Assembly (NCBI GenBank): GCA_032622095.1
Contig: CP136066.1
Location: forward strand, 8,209,784 to 8,273,783
DNA length: 64,000 bases
Source of the DNA: Siphonodentalium dalli
Lineage: Eukaryota > Mollusca > Scaphopoda > Gadilida > Siphonodentaliidae
Reading direction: 5' to 3'
The translations under genes and the position numbers were made by a program. The notes beneath the pieces are model-generated. The model was not told the DNA's origin. It did no database searches and saw only the letters and a list, made by a program, of their open reading frames with translations. Below, one piece after another: positions 1 to 8,574 of the stretch (position 1 is its first letter; each line of letters begins with the position of its first letter).

Positions 1-1204
1 ATTCAGCCCCTCCCTTTTAAAATTGATACATAGGCCTATACATTGTACACATATGGCCATGTCCGATTTGCACTGAGGTGCCGGGAGCATCCAAGGGCAT
101 CGGGGGGGGGGGGAGAGCCTACAAAAATGGCACTTTTCTGCCCAAAAAAGGGAATTTTCTCCGCAAACTCGGAAAAAACAACCATAAATTCATTGTGGCA
201 AAAATCCCTATTTTAAAGGTATTTGTCGGTTTTTATGGCCGTTTTTGACAAAAAATTAATATTCCTTGTGAAATTGGTGGTATTTGGACCCAAAAAGTTA
301 CATTTTGCTATAAAAACACGAGATTAAACACAGCATTTTCTGTCTCCAGAAAAAGGGCAAGTCCTGCCCCCTTGGTCAAGGGCAGGGGATCAGCTGCCCC
401 CTCTTCCGGCACCCCTGCTGGGCTGATCACATACTTAATTGTATACATGCGCTAATGGCGCACCGCGCCGAATGCCCTAATGGCGCACCGCGCTAATGGC
501 GCACTTTTTGTCGCTTTCGGCGCTTTCGGCGCGCGCGCCGAAAGCGACAAAAAGTGCGCCATTAGCGTTGTTTCGGCGCGCGCCGAAAGCGCCGAAAGCG
601 CCGAAAGCGCCGAAAGCGCCGAAAGCGACAAAATGTCCGCCGATCGGCGCACTTTTTGTCGCTTTCGGCGCTTTCGGCGCACCGCGCCGAAAGCGACAGA
701 AAGTGCGCCATTAGCGCGGTGCGCCATTAGGGCATTCGGCGCGGTGCGCCATTAGCGCATGTATACAATTAAGTATGTGATCAGCCCAGCAGGGGTGCCG
801 GAAGAGGGGGCAGCTGATCCCCTGCCCTTGACCAAGGGGGCAGGACTTGCCCTTTTTCTGGAGACAGAAAATGCTGTGTTTAATCTCGTGTTTTTATAGC
901 AAAATGTAACTTTTTGGGTCCAAATACCACCAATTTCACAAGGAATATTAATTTTTTGTCAAAAACGGCCATAAAAACCGACAAATACCTTTAAAATAGG
1001 GATTTTTGCCACAATGAATTTATGGTTGTTTTTTCCGAGTTTGCGGAGAAAATTCCATTTTTTGGGCAGAAAAGTGCCATTTTTGTAGGCTCTCCCCCCC
1101 CCCGATGCCCTTGGATGCTCCCGGCACCTCAGTGCAAATCGGACATGGCCATATGTGTACAATGTATAGGCCTATGTATCAATTTTAAAAGGGAGGGGCT
1201 GAAT
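1..1204. repeat. Giant inverted repeat (about 600-bp arms)
   Basis: The first bases of the window are the reverse complement of the bases ending at 1204, and pairing continues inward with small indels (for example in the G-run near 100 and the C-run near 1095). The symmetry axis lies near 602. The inner part is GC-rich: TAATGGCGCAC motifs on each side and a core at 582-627 made of about five 9-bp GCCGAAAGC units. Short open frames on both strands here come from that 9-bp periodicity and are not genes. The left arm touches the window edge, so the palindrome may extend further. It could be a foldback-type DNA element, a hairpin-mediated duplication or an assembly inversion; no transposase is present. 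Confidence 0.9.
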
Positions 1205-3200
1205 TTTGCTGTAGATACACCTCTAAATGCTATAATTTGTCATTATTCAGATTTAAAATTATTTATTAATATGGTACTTAACACATGTATGAATTTTCAC
1301 TATAAATGAGTCTAAATATAGTCAAGTGATTAGTATGCATACATTTGAGCAACTTTTTAAGTGAGTGTTGCCGCATGTAATTAAATGTAATATAATGAAA
1401 AAGTCTGTTAATAATTGAACACCACAACTGACTGTCACTAGCTGTGATAGACTTGCAGTGAATATATTGATTGAGTAATTGGCAATCATGAATATTTTTG
1501 TGGGACAAACCCCAGCTTCTGGCATGATTCAGGGTACGTTCATACGCTGGCAAGTTTGCAAGGTACATTTTTGTGGGCATTTCGTCATAGAAAACCACAT
1601 GGTGCCAGAATATGAACGGAAATATGCACCTAACATGCATCTTTACCAGAGCGAAAGACATCGGAAGTAACATTTATATAGTTCCACTTGTACTACCAGT
1701 GCTACCTCCAAATACCTGTATGATTTATTCTTGTGAGATAATTTGCATGATATTTACAGGCAAATTCCGGTAGCATCGTTACCAGTGGAACTACAGAGAT
1801 TTATTTCGCACGTATACTAGTAGTTAGCCCCCCAACTTTGGTCAAAAGTATAACAGTTGGAAATTTCATACTTGCCAAAACATTAGTTGGAAATTTCACA
1901 CCAACAATAGGTGAAATATGTTCTTGTAGTTTGATTATAAAACAATTTATTGGGGGGGGGAAATGTTCCTATGTTTGGTAAAAACTTTGGACAGAAATGG
2001 TCATCAGTTGGAAATTTTCCAACCTTAGGGGGGGTAACAGATTGGAAATTTCCAACACTTGGAAAGCTTGTGTCCTGGTCCCTCCCCCGTGGCCAGTCAA
2101 ACACTTCTAGTTAATTTAAGAAAACAATATTGTCATACATTTGGTCAACATTGTCATTGGAATTGTCATCAGTTGGAAATTTTACCAACCTAAGTGGGGG
2201 GTGTAGGGTTTAAATTTACAACGGTAGGAAGGCTTGAGGCTAGTGTAGATGTTACGATTTCAAAATTTTCTTGTTAAGATTTCTAAATTTTCGCACACCG
2301 GATCGAACCATGGTCGGCCCGGTGTGTCATTGCCCCACATCCACATGGCCAAATACAAAACTGCTAATTAGTTTAGCAAAACAATATTTTACTACATTTG
2401 GTCAAATTTGTGGACAGAAATGGTCATCACTTGAAGAATTTTCCAACCTGAGGGGAGTATGAGGTCTGAAATTTTCAAATAACTAATAAATGTTCAGGTT
2501 AAAATATCTGTCAATGTTCTCATACCAGGAATGTAGAAATATAAAACCTTGGCTTATGAATATATTAGAAATTAGGCCTGACTGAGGTTCAAGGGGGGGG
2601 GGTGCAAATGGAATTATTCAAAAACTTGTGTTGGTCTGATTCTGACTAAAGGGGGGATGCAGTTGGAATTTCCCAAGGTGGACACCCCCCCCCAAACATG
2701 TAGTTGAAATTGAAGTCAGAAGAACCCCTCCCCCCAGATTTTGCCATGAAACTTTACTCTGCATAGTGCTTGTAGAGATATTATTCCATCAGTGCAAAAC
2801 ATGGGAACTTTTTTTATGTTCTAACATGGAACTTTATAACATTGAACAAACAAGGCAGAGAACATGTTGGACTCTCCGTTACCACATCCCTGCATCCATG
2901 CGAATGGGGGGGGGGGGGTTCAGGAGCTGTGGCTTTTGAAGTTCACTCACCTAATTGTAATTCCATATTTCTGATAAAACTTATAGATAATTTCACGGTG
3001 TGTAAAATTTAGAAAAAAATTGTCAACAATAAACGCCTCCATTTTAATGGCATACAGAAGTTACACCTCGTTACGCATGCCGGGAAACCATATCAACACC
3101 TCCATTAAGATGCAGTTAATCTGGTAAGAGTTTTCTAAAATGAATGGTATTGATTTACCGATATTTTTCAACTTTATTGAGGAATTAAAAAGTGACTTGC
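1205..3200. other. Non-coding stretch with poly-G runs and a diffuse motif
   Basis: No coding region is recognised. There are several runs of 8-10 G or C (near 1950, 2596, 2688, 2908). A motif resembling CAGTTGGAAATTT followed by CCAACC recurs near 1852, 1885, 2006, 2038 and 2168, and in a weaker form near 2427. It looks like a degraded short-period repeat. Confidence 0.6.
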
Positions 3201-3211
3201 CAAAACTTTTG

Positions 3212-3871
3212 TCAAATGAAAATTATTTCGGTTATTTTAACTTTGTAATTTTCATTCTCTTCGCCATTCATTAGTGCGAAAGCATTCTTCACGGGCCATA
3301 ATTTAATGCGGACGGGCACACCGTTGATAATATATCTATCCTGTTGGCACAGATCATGTAGTATCGGTCCGGAAACTTTTATTTCTTTGCTTTCCGCAGT
3401 GAGCTTCACTCTTTCATAAAAACCTAGATTGCCTCCGATGGGTGTTGTATCGTCGAATTCGTTGGGCGTGTCTTTGTACCACATCCGCTGTTGTAGACCA
3501 TTGTTGATAGCATTTTCATCCGCGCTCAATAGCACGTCCAGATAAGACTTGTAAGGATAAAACGGCCCTAATGTTGATAACGTAGTTTGCTGAAGCTCGA
3601 TGTCGACTGACGAGAACAATGAGTGGACTGGTGCGTTAATAATTCCTACTTTTGAAGTTTTTTTCAAAGCGCTTCCATCACCTTTCACAATTTTCAAAGT
3701 CAAGTTTAGAAAACTGTTTCGAAAATCAATATATTTCTGAGACGTCGATGGTACGTTGAACTCTATAGGAGCACCGTCTACTATCTGGTTAACGGGGTTG
3801 TATTCCATCCATTCCCTTTGCATAACTTCCGGCCTTTCAGTAGCCTTCGAAAATGTAGGTAAGTTACTCAT
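3212..3871 (-). CDS. Polinton capsid-like protein, C-terminally truncated
   Basis: The frame encodes 219 residues. They resemble the N-terminal half of a capsid-like family that is widespread in invertebrate genomes and usually annotated as F54H12.2-like. Visible landmarks are the segment EFNVPSTSQKYIDF (residues 38-51), a central HSLFSSVDIELQ block, a YPYKSYLDVLLS block and a QDRYIINGVPVRIKLWP block. Family members are roughly twice as long, so this copy ends inside the expected fold. Its ATG overlaps the stop of the upstream basic-protein gene by four bases (ATGA), which fixes the start. In the family this is a virion shell protein. Whether this shortened copy can assemble is doubtful. Confidence 0.68.
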   Translation of the reverse strand: MSNLPTFSKATERPEVMQREWMEYNPVNQIVDGAPIEFNVPSTSQKYIDFRNSFLNLTLKIVKGDGSALKKTSKVGIINAPVHSLFSSVDIELQQTTLSTLGPFYPYKSYLDVLLSADENAINNGLQQRMWYKDTPNEFDDTTPIGGNLGFYERVKLTAESKEIKVSGPILHDLCQQDRYIINGVPVRIKLWPVKNAFALMNGEENENYKVKITEIIFI

Positions 3872-4089
3872 TTTGGTGAGGAGAATATGTCGTTTGCGGG
3901 TTCCGTTTTAACTTTTCCAATGTTTGTCTTCTTCGCTTTTCCTGCTTTTATCTTTTTAACTTTTATCTTCTTAGCTGCGGCTTTCCTTATAAGTTTTTCA
4001 GGTTTCGCTTCAGTCTCGGGTAGGTACTTCGAGTCATCATAGGGTACATATTTTTTAAGATCAAAGTCATAATAGTACGGAGTCCCCAT
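3868..4089 (-). CDS. Small lysine-rich basic protein of the Polinton-like element
   Basis: It encodes 73 residues. The first part has tyrosines and acidic residues, and a strongly basic middle (residues 34-60) is made of lysine, alanine and isoleucine. I do not recognise a family. Its start overlaps the end of the upstream penton-like gene by 23 bases and its stop overlaps the capsid-like start by four bases, so it belongs to the same compact unit. A small basic protein between capsid genes could condense DNA or act as a minor core protein, but that is inference from composition and position only. Confidence 0.55.
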   Translation of the reverse strand: MGTPYYYDFDLKKYVPYDDSKYLPETEAKPEKLIRKAAAKKIKVKKIKAGKAKKTNIGKVKTEPANDIFSSPK

Positions 4090-4474
4090 TATGGCTAAAG
4101 TTCAACGTGTACTCTGAAGTAGTAATTTTTATAGGCGCCAAATTACCATCCAAGACGTATACCCTTATAAACTGCGGGTCAGTCCTAGTAACGCGCACGT
4201 CATGACTCTTACCGTACTTATAAGTTGATTTACTGCCTCTATAAATAACTCTTAGTACGGGTGCCATTTTATTATAAACGAATGAATGTTCGCATACGTC
4301 ACAACATACGTACATAACGTCATGCGGGTCCTCGGGTTTTATAGAAAATTGTTCCAGGCAACACGTCCATCGTGAATCTAGTAACCAATCAGCGGGTAGT
4401 GGCGTTGTGAAATCACCCGCTTCATTTCCGGGAAAAGAATCGTCACTATGACGGCTAGATAAGTATAATCTCAT
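4067..4474 (-). CDS. Penton/minor-capsid-like protein of the Polinton-like element
   Basis: It encodes 135 residues from the ATG at 4474, which shares one base with the integrase stop (TGATG). The N-terminus has a short beta-strand-like opening, then SFPGNEAGDFTTPLPADWLL and a tryptophan/cysteine-rich strand. This layout resembles the N-terminal region of the minor capsid (penton-type) proteins beside the capsid-like gene in invertebrate Polintons. It is shorter than most such proteins, so it may be the first part only. Its neighbours support a virion role. The identification rests on remembered family pattern and gene order, so confidence is moderate. Confidence 0.5.
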   Translation of the reverse strand: MRLYLSSRHSDDSFPGNEAGDFTTPLPADWLLDSRWTCCLEQFSIKPEDPHDVMYVCCDVCEHSFVYNKMAPVLRVIYRGSKSTYKYGKSHDVRVTRTDPQFIRVYVLDGNLAPIKITTSEYTLNFSHNGDSVLL

Positions 4475-5547
4475 CACTTTCCGTATTTCACTAGATCAGT
4501 TCTCGATATCCAAGAGTCGTATTTAGAACCCCAATTCAGCCAACGAACTAAAACTGTGTTCCCGCTCCTTTTTAGTATTTTCTCGATTCTGTAAACTGCA
4601 TCAGGGTCCACTTTAATTGCTTGTAATTCTTGCGCGTAAAATGAGCCTGTGACTTCTTCCTCGTCCCAATCTTTCAACTTGTAAACGTTCACACCTCCTC
4701 TTCTATATCGCAGTACCACCGTGAAAATTTCACCCGTCCACTTCTTATAAAATTCTTTGTCATAAACTCCTTTGATGTGTGATATCCTCACTCTGTCACC
4801 GACCTTGAACTCGTACTTTTTTAATTTGACACTACCCTCTCGAAGAAGTAGTTTCTGTTGATAGCGCACATCAGATTCGTTGCCTTTATTAACTGACGTC
4901 GGTGTGTAACCGGTGGAACGGTGTACCGTGTTATTGTAGCTTTCCACAATATCCTGCAATACACTGGAATATTCTTGAATACTATTGTGAACGAGATATC
5001 TATATAACCTCGTCTTCAGGGTCTTTATTAATCTCTCCGCGTAATTGGCTTTAGTTTCATTTTCGGTTGACAGGTATTTGATTCCTTCCCGCTTGAATAA
5101 CCTCTGAACGGGTCTTGAATTAAAGTCCGTCCCCTTGTCCGTTCTCAGTATGGATGGTCTACGTGTTTCGTGAAGAAACACATCTTCGAAAGCTTCACTT
5201 ACGTGTTTCGCATCTTTCTTTATCAAGGCACGACACCAAGCGTATCTTGAAAATACATCGATTATAACCAAAATGTATTTATAACGACTTCCTGAAGCAG
5301 TCAAGTCTGCCAAATCACAGTCCCACAACGAGTCTAAGCCTTCAACCACGACTCTACTTCTAGGAAATTTGTGTCTAGATGGTTTAATTAGCGTATAGGT
5401 CTCTTGAGAACTGAACCAATCTCGAATTTTCTTCCTGCTGATAACGTGTGATCCTTCAGCTTTAACAGCCTGATATAGTTTTTCAACTCCTCCGAAACTA
5501 CCTGGTTTACTCGGGTCATAATACAGAGAATGTAGATATTCATCCAT
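4474..5547 (-). CDS. Polinton-type DDE integrase with C-terminal chromodomain
   Basis: It encodes 357 residues. The retroviral-type integrase core shows WDCDLADL (probable first catalytic Asp at 78), ILRTDKGTDF (second Asp at 137) and KANYAERLIKTLK (Glu at 171), followed by an HRSTGYTP segment near residue 209 that is typical of the fold. An SH3-like DNA-binding region follows (FKVGDRVRISHIKG). The last 40 residues (316-355) form a chromodomain with YRIEKIL and VRWLNWGSKYDSWI. Integrases with a terminal chromodomain occur in Polintons and in chromoviral Gypsy elements; the neighbouring capsid-type genes favour Polinton. Its start overlaps the upstream TBP-like gene by eight bases. All three catalytic residues are present and the frame is unbroken, so it may be active. 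Confidence 0.88.
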   Translation of the reverse strand: MDEYLHSLYYDPSKPGSFGGVEKLYQAVKAEGSHVISRKKIRDWFSSQETYTLIKPSRHKFPRSRVVVEGLDSLWDCDLADLTASGSRYKYILVIIDVFSRYAWCRALIKKDAKHVSEAFEDVFLHETRRPSILRTDKGTDFNSRPVQRLFKREGIKYLSTENETKANYAERLIKTLKTRLYRYLVHNSIQEYSSVLQDIVESYNNTVHRSTGYTPTSVNKGNESDVRYQQKLLLREGSVKLKKYEFKVGDRVRISHIKGVYDKEFYKKWTGEIFTVVLRYRRGGVNVYKLKDWDEEEVTGSFYAQELQAIKVDPDAVYRIEKILKRSGNTVLVRWLNWGSKYDSWISRTDLVKYGK

Positions 5548-6052
5548 TACTGCAGATTTCGAGTTCTAGAATTTTCGGTAGCACCTCACGTACGATCTGT
5601 CGTTGATTCTTTATACCCGTTATTAAAATAGATCCACTCAGGTGACAAGCGAAGTGGATACCCTCAGTGTAGAATGTCACAGCAGGAAAAATTTCTGGAT
5701 AATAGTTACCACCGAGATATTCGACCAATAACCTTAATGATAATGGGCTGCATTTATGAACGGCTGACATGGTAATTATACGAACTCTGGACAGGCATAC
5801 TGGGTATCCGATCTTTTGAATTATTCTGGCATACTTTCGCAGTCTTCGAATTCCATCTTCCGCGTGACTAGCGGCTCCCGCACACATAAGTTTACCCGTC
5901 TTATAGAGCCAGCATGATCCGCCTATAGAACGATTCCTCCAAATTAAGAAACCCCTCTTACATACGACGTTACGTAGTGCATTAGCCAAATATATCACAT
6001 CCACAGGACATCCTAACTGACTGGAACATACTACATTAGTTACGCGTACCAT
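5540..6052 (-). CDS. TATA-box-binding-protein-like protein encoded in the Polinton-like element
   Basis: It encodes 170 residues that match the saddle core of TBP across its whole length, with two pseudo-repeats (about residues 5-83 and 90-163). The first repeat contains GKLMCAGAASHAEDG and RKYARIIQKIGYP (residues 53-84), the second NYYPEIFPAV and SGSILITGIKNQ. Of the four positions that hold DNA-intercalating phenylalanines in TBP, two are Phe (35, 122), one is Tyr (50) and one is His (137), by eye alignment. There is no N-terminal extension and no intron. The last eight bases overlap the integrase start. It probably binds core promoters, perhaps redirecting transcription to the element. I know of no standard Polinton gene of this kind; a captured host gene is the simplest inference. 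Confidence 0.82.
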   Translation of the reverse strand: MVRVTNVVCSSQLGCPVDVIYLANALRNVVCKRGFLIWRNRSIGGSCWLYKTGKLMCAGAASHAEDGIRRLRKYARIIQKIGYPVCLSRVRIITMSAVHKCSPLSLRLLVEYLGGNYYPEIFPAVTFYTEGIHFACHLSGSILITGIKNQRQIVREVLPKILELEICSNG

Positions 6053-6080
6053 AGTGACAACATTATGATATACACATTAC

Positions 6081-6088
6081 CTTTTATA
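6081..6088 (-). promoter_or_regulatory. Canonical TATA box upstream of the TBP-like gene
   Basis: On the minus strand the sequence reads GTATAAAAGG (6089-6080), with TATAAAAG about 30 bases before the ATG at 6052. It overlaps the TAA stop of the upstream membrane-protein gene. The spacing would leave a very short or absent 5' leader if initiation is 25-30 bases downstream. Confidence 0.5.
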
Positions 6089-6314
6089 CCACGACGCTTC
6101 TTCTATTTATAGTAGGGGCCGGAAGCAGGTACCCAACAGACGAACTCAATAGACTCGTCCATAATGTCGAGGCCTCGTGACCTATTGACAAATTAACGAT
6201 AGATGTGATTACTATCGTATAAATAATAATAATTTGACAGAAATATACAATCTCGGATCTAGGTACTTTCTGGCCGAGCCAATACCACTTTTCTGAAGAA
6301 CCATCACTCTCCAT
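6084..6314 (-). CDS. Small two-helix membrane protein of the Polinton-like element
   Basis: It encodes 76 residues from the ATG at 6314. Residues about 21-43 (EIVYFCQIIIIYTIVITSIV) form a clear transmembrane helix, and a second hydrophobic segment runs through SLLSSSVGYLLPAPTI. The WTSLLSSSVGYLLPAP pattern matches, as I remember it, a small hypothetical protein that accompanies Polinton genes in cnidarians and molluscs; I cannot name a function. It lies immediately upstream of the TBP-like gene and its stop codon overlaps that gene's TATA box. A TATAATAA-like stretch lies just upstream of its own start. Confidence 0.5.
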   Translation of the reverse strand: MESDGSSEKWYWLGQKVPRSEIVYFCQIIIIYTIVITSIVNLSIGHEASTLWTSLLSSSVGYLLPAPTINRRSVVV

Positions 6315-7060
6315 AATAAATTATTATAAAATAGTACATTCAAAACCCTTATAACGATATCACGTGACATAGATAATACACTGATATATACACCGTATCT
6401 AAATAATAATATGCTAATGGGGATCATAGACCGACGCGTGGGCGGAGAATATAGGTCAAACACCAACGGTAGTACTGCAGAGAATGTAGGTCGGATAGAG
6501 TTATCGTTCCTGAAATGCAGCCAAACGGGCCCGGTATCATCAGATATTATATAAACTTCTGGGTAAGATGATTATTGTCTATAAAGAAAGTGTTCCAACA
6601 CGGACCCAAGCAGCCGACAGTCATCAGTGTATCGTTCTCTCTATCCATATATAAACGAAATTTGTCACTTGCAGAATGAGGTCCCCAAAGGGTGAATTTA
6701 GTGACGTTAGCCCGCACGACGGGCTAGCATCACTAATTTCACCCTCTGAGTACATCATTCTGCTTAGGCCTCAACTGCTATGGGAGATCTAGGATCAGAT
6801 TGAATTTCCCCGGTTGACGTTGGTGGTGTTCACCCATTGCGCACCTCGATTGTGCATTTTATCTTCTGCAAATTAGGGGATATACAAACTTCCCAGAAGT
6901 GGAAACAGTAACTAAAATCAAAGTTAATTTGAGACTTTATGTACTTATCGGAAGAAGATCATAAGCAGAATGAGGTCCCCAGAGGGTGAATTGGGTTATG
7001 CTAGCCTGCTACATATAGAGCCAGATCGAAGTGTTAAAAAGATCGAAGTGTTAAATAACT
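6315..7060. other. Intergenic DNA between Polinton fragment and gene 1
   Basis: No coding frame is supported. A 93-bp hairpin is described separately at 6671-6763, and a third copy of its arm begins at 6964 (GCAGAATGAGGTCCCC...). No exon-1-like segment matching gene 2's first exon was seen here, so the upstream exon of gene 1 is not identified. Confidence 0.5.
6671..6763. repeat. Imperfect hairpin with a third single arm nearby
   Basis: Arms of about 44 bp run from GCAGAATGAGGTCCCC to GTTAGCCCG and back from CGGGCTAGC to TCATTCTGC, around a spacer of about five bases. A third arm copy starts at 6964 in the same orientation as the left arm. It looks like a small MITE or the end of a larger element. 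Confidence 0.7.
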
Positions 7061-7297
7061 CATGTCTCTCACCGACAATACTTTCAGGAGGAATGGTCGA
7101 GACTATTGAAAACACTGGTGTTAAGTAACTCATGTCTCTCACCAACAATACTTTCAGGAGGAATGGTCGAGACTATTGAAAACAGTGGTGTTAAGTAACT
7201 CGTGTCTCTCACCAACAATACTTTCAGGAGGAATGGTCGAGACTATTGAAAACACTGGTGTTAAATAACTCATGTCTCTCACCAACAATACTTTCAG
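7061..7297 (+). repeat. 70-bp tandem repeat of the gene-1 splice acceptor region
   Basis: Units begin at 7061, 7131, 7201 and 7271. Each contains a pyrimidine-rich tract, ACTTTCAG and then GAGGAATGG. The last unit runs directly into the long open exon starting at 7298. The three earlier acceptors (AG at 7087, 7157, 7227) would each lead to an in-frame TAA about 14 codons later. The array therefore duplicates the intron/exon boundary, with only the final copy useful for coding. Confidence 0.85.
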
Positions 7298-8574
7298 GAG
7301 GAATGGCCAAGACTATTGAAAACACTGGAAACAGAAGTGAGTTCGTTATGGGTGTGTACTGGAATTGTGCTGGTCTGGGTATCCACGAGCTGGTCTTCAA
7401 GACAGATTCACCGGGCGGGGATGAAGTTACCGTCATTACCCCAGTAACCACGGACGTAGCCGGCACACATTTCGTTCCTACGAACGGAATTACTACTCTG
7501 AGAGTCGACAATTCCTTACAACCAAACCGCAATACGGTTTTGAAGAAAGGGGTATACATGAATACAACAAAACCTATACATGTTAGGGCTGGTATGCACA
7601 AGAACAGATGTTCGGCAATATATCAAGTATTACCGATAAGCAGTTTGGGTATGAACTACTGGATTTCAACATGGGGTGACAACGGGCAAGTGATGATCGT
7701 ATCAACCGGAAATGATGTGAATGTTACAGTTAAGTTCCCGTCCACGATGCTTGAGCCGTTAACTTACTTAGGAAAGATTTACGCCGCGTCAAATGTCCTA
7801 AATATTACACTGAATTACCTGGATGTTATTATTATGTACCATGACCATGATTTGACTGGAACACATATAATTTCCGATGAACGGATCGGAGTCGTCGCAG
7901 GCAGTTCATGCGGCCATTTTAAACAGACCTCTACGTGCGACAGTGTCGTGGAACAGCTTCAACCAGTCGACGCTTGGGGTACTGAATACATCACGCCGCA
8001 TGTCCCGAATGTCGACAATCTGGACCATTACAACGTGTTGGCGAGTGAATCATCAACAGAAGTGGTGGTAGATGGTGTTACTGTTTGGGCAAGTGCAGTC
8101 CCAGGAGACGGCTATAGACTGTCATTCCCGACGAACGAGTTCCACAACATCACGACAACCAAACCGGTTATGGTTACAATGTTCAGTCAAGGAAAAATCA
8201 ACGGCTTAGGAGATGGTTTGATGGTTTTACTGATGAGTCCAGAATATTACAAGAACTCATACAAGTTTTCCACGCCGGATTGGTATGGTGATGTTTCGAT
8301 CCAGGACGCTGCGAAAGGGATGAACTATACCACCTATATATCGGTCATTATAAGCTCCGCCCATGCAGGCGGTCTCACCATTGATTGTCAGCTGGTAGCT
8401 GGTTTGCCAGAAGTAGCGCGACATTCAGTAAATGGAACAAATGGTGGTCAAGTTTGCTTGGAGTTCATTGTCGAGAGAGGAAGCCACATATTGTCCAACA
8501 GCGCCACTAAGTTCGCGGCGTACATGTTTGGTATTGGTGACCAATATAACGGCGTTGGGACATACCTCGTATGA
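7298..8574 (+). CDS. IgGFc-binding-domain protein, gene 1, main exon
   Basis: The exon follows an acceptor at 7296-7297, enters in phase 1 and ends with a TGA at 8572-8574, giving 424 residues. It matches the N-terminal domain of IgGFc-binding proteins: EFVMGVYWN near the start, a long all-beta body, a CDSVVEQLQPVDAWGTEYIT block, then SFPTNEFHNIT and FGIGDQYNGVGTYLV at the end. Such proteins are expanded in molluscs and echinoderms and are usually secreted or membrane-anchored, mucus- or immunity-associated proteins. The open frame also extends upstream to 7246, but that part is read-through of the repeated acceptor. No first exon was found, so this copy may be incomplete. It is a close paralogue of the exon at 50838-52102. 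Confidence 0.8.

Larger units (their letters stand above)
3212..6314 (-). mobile_element. Partial Polinton/Maverick-like element
   Basis: Six minus-strand frames lie head to tail with minimal or overlapping junctions. The order in transcription is membrane protein, TBP-like protein, integrase, penton/minor-capsid-like protein, small basic protein, capsid-like protein. The DDE integrase with chromodomain and the capsid-type proteins are what identify it as Polinton/Maverick-like. No protein-primed DNA polymerase B, packaging ATPase or adenovirus-type protease is present in the window. The capsid-like gene stops early and no terminal inverted repeats were found, so this is a fragment of a 15-20 kb element. 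The remaining frames are intact, suggesting it is not ancient. Confidence 0.8.

Noticed and set aside
452-755. Ala/Lys/Pro or Ala/Glu/Ser repeat peptides at the palindrome centre
   Set aside because: They are by-products of 9-bp GCCGAAAGC units inside an inverted repeat, open on both strands.
6212-6466. An 84-codon minus frame upstream of the small membrane protein
   Set aside because: It overlaps the better supported membrane-protein frame in a different phase and shows no recognisable pattern.
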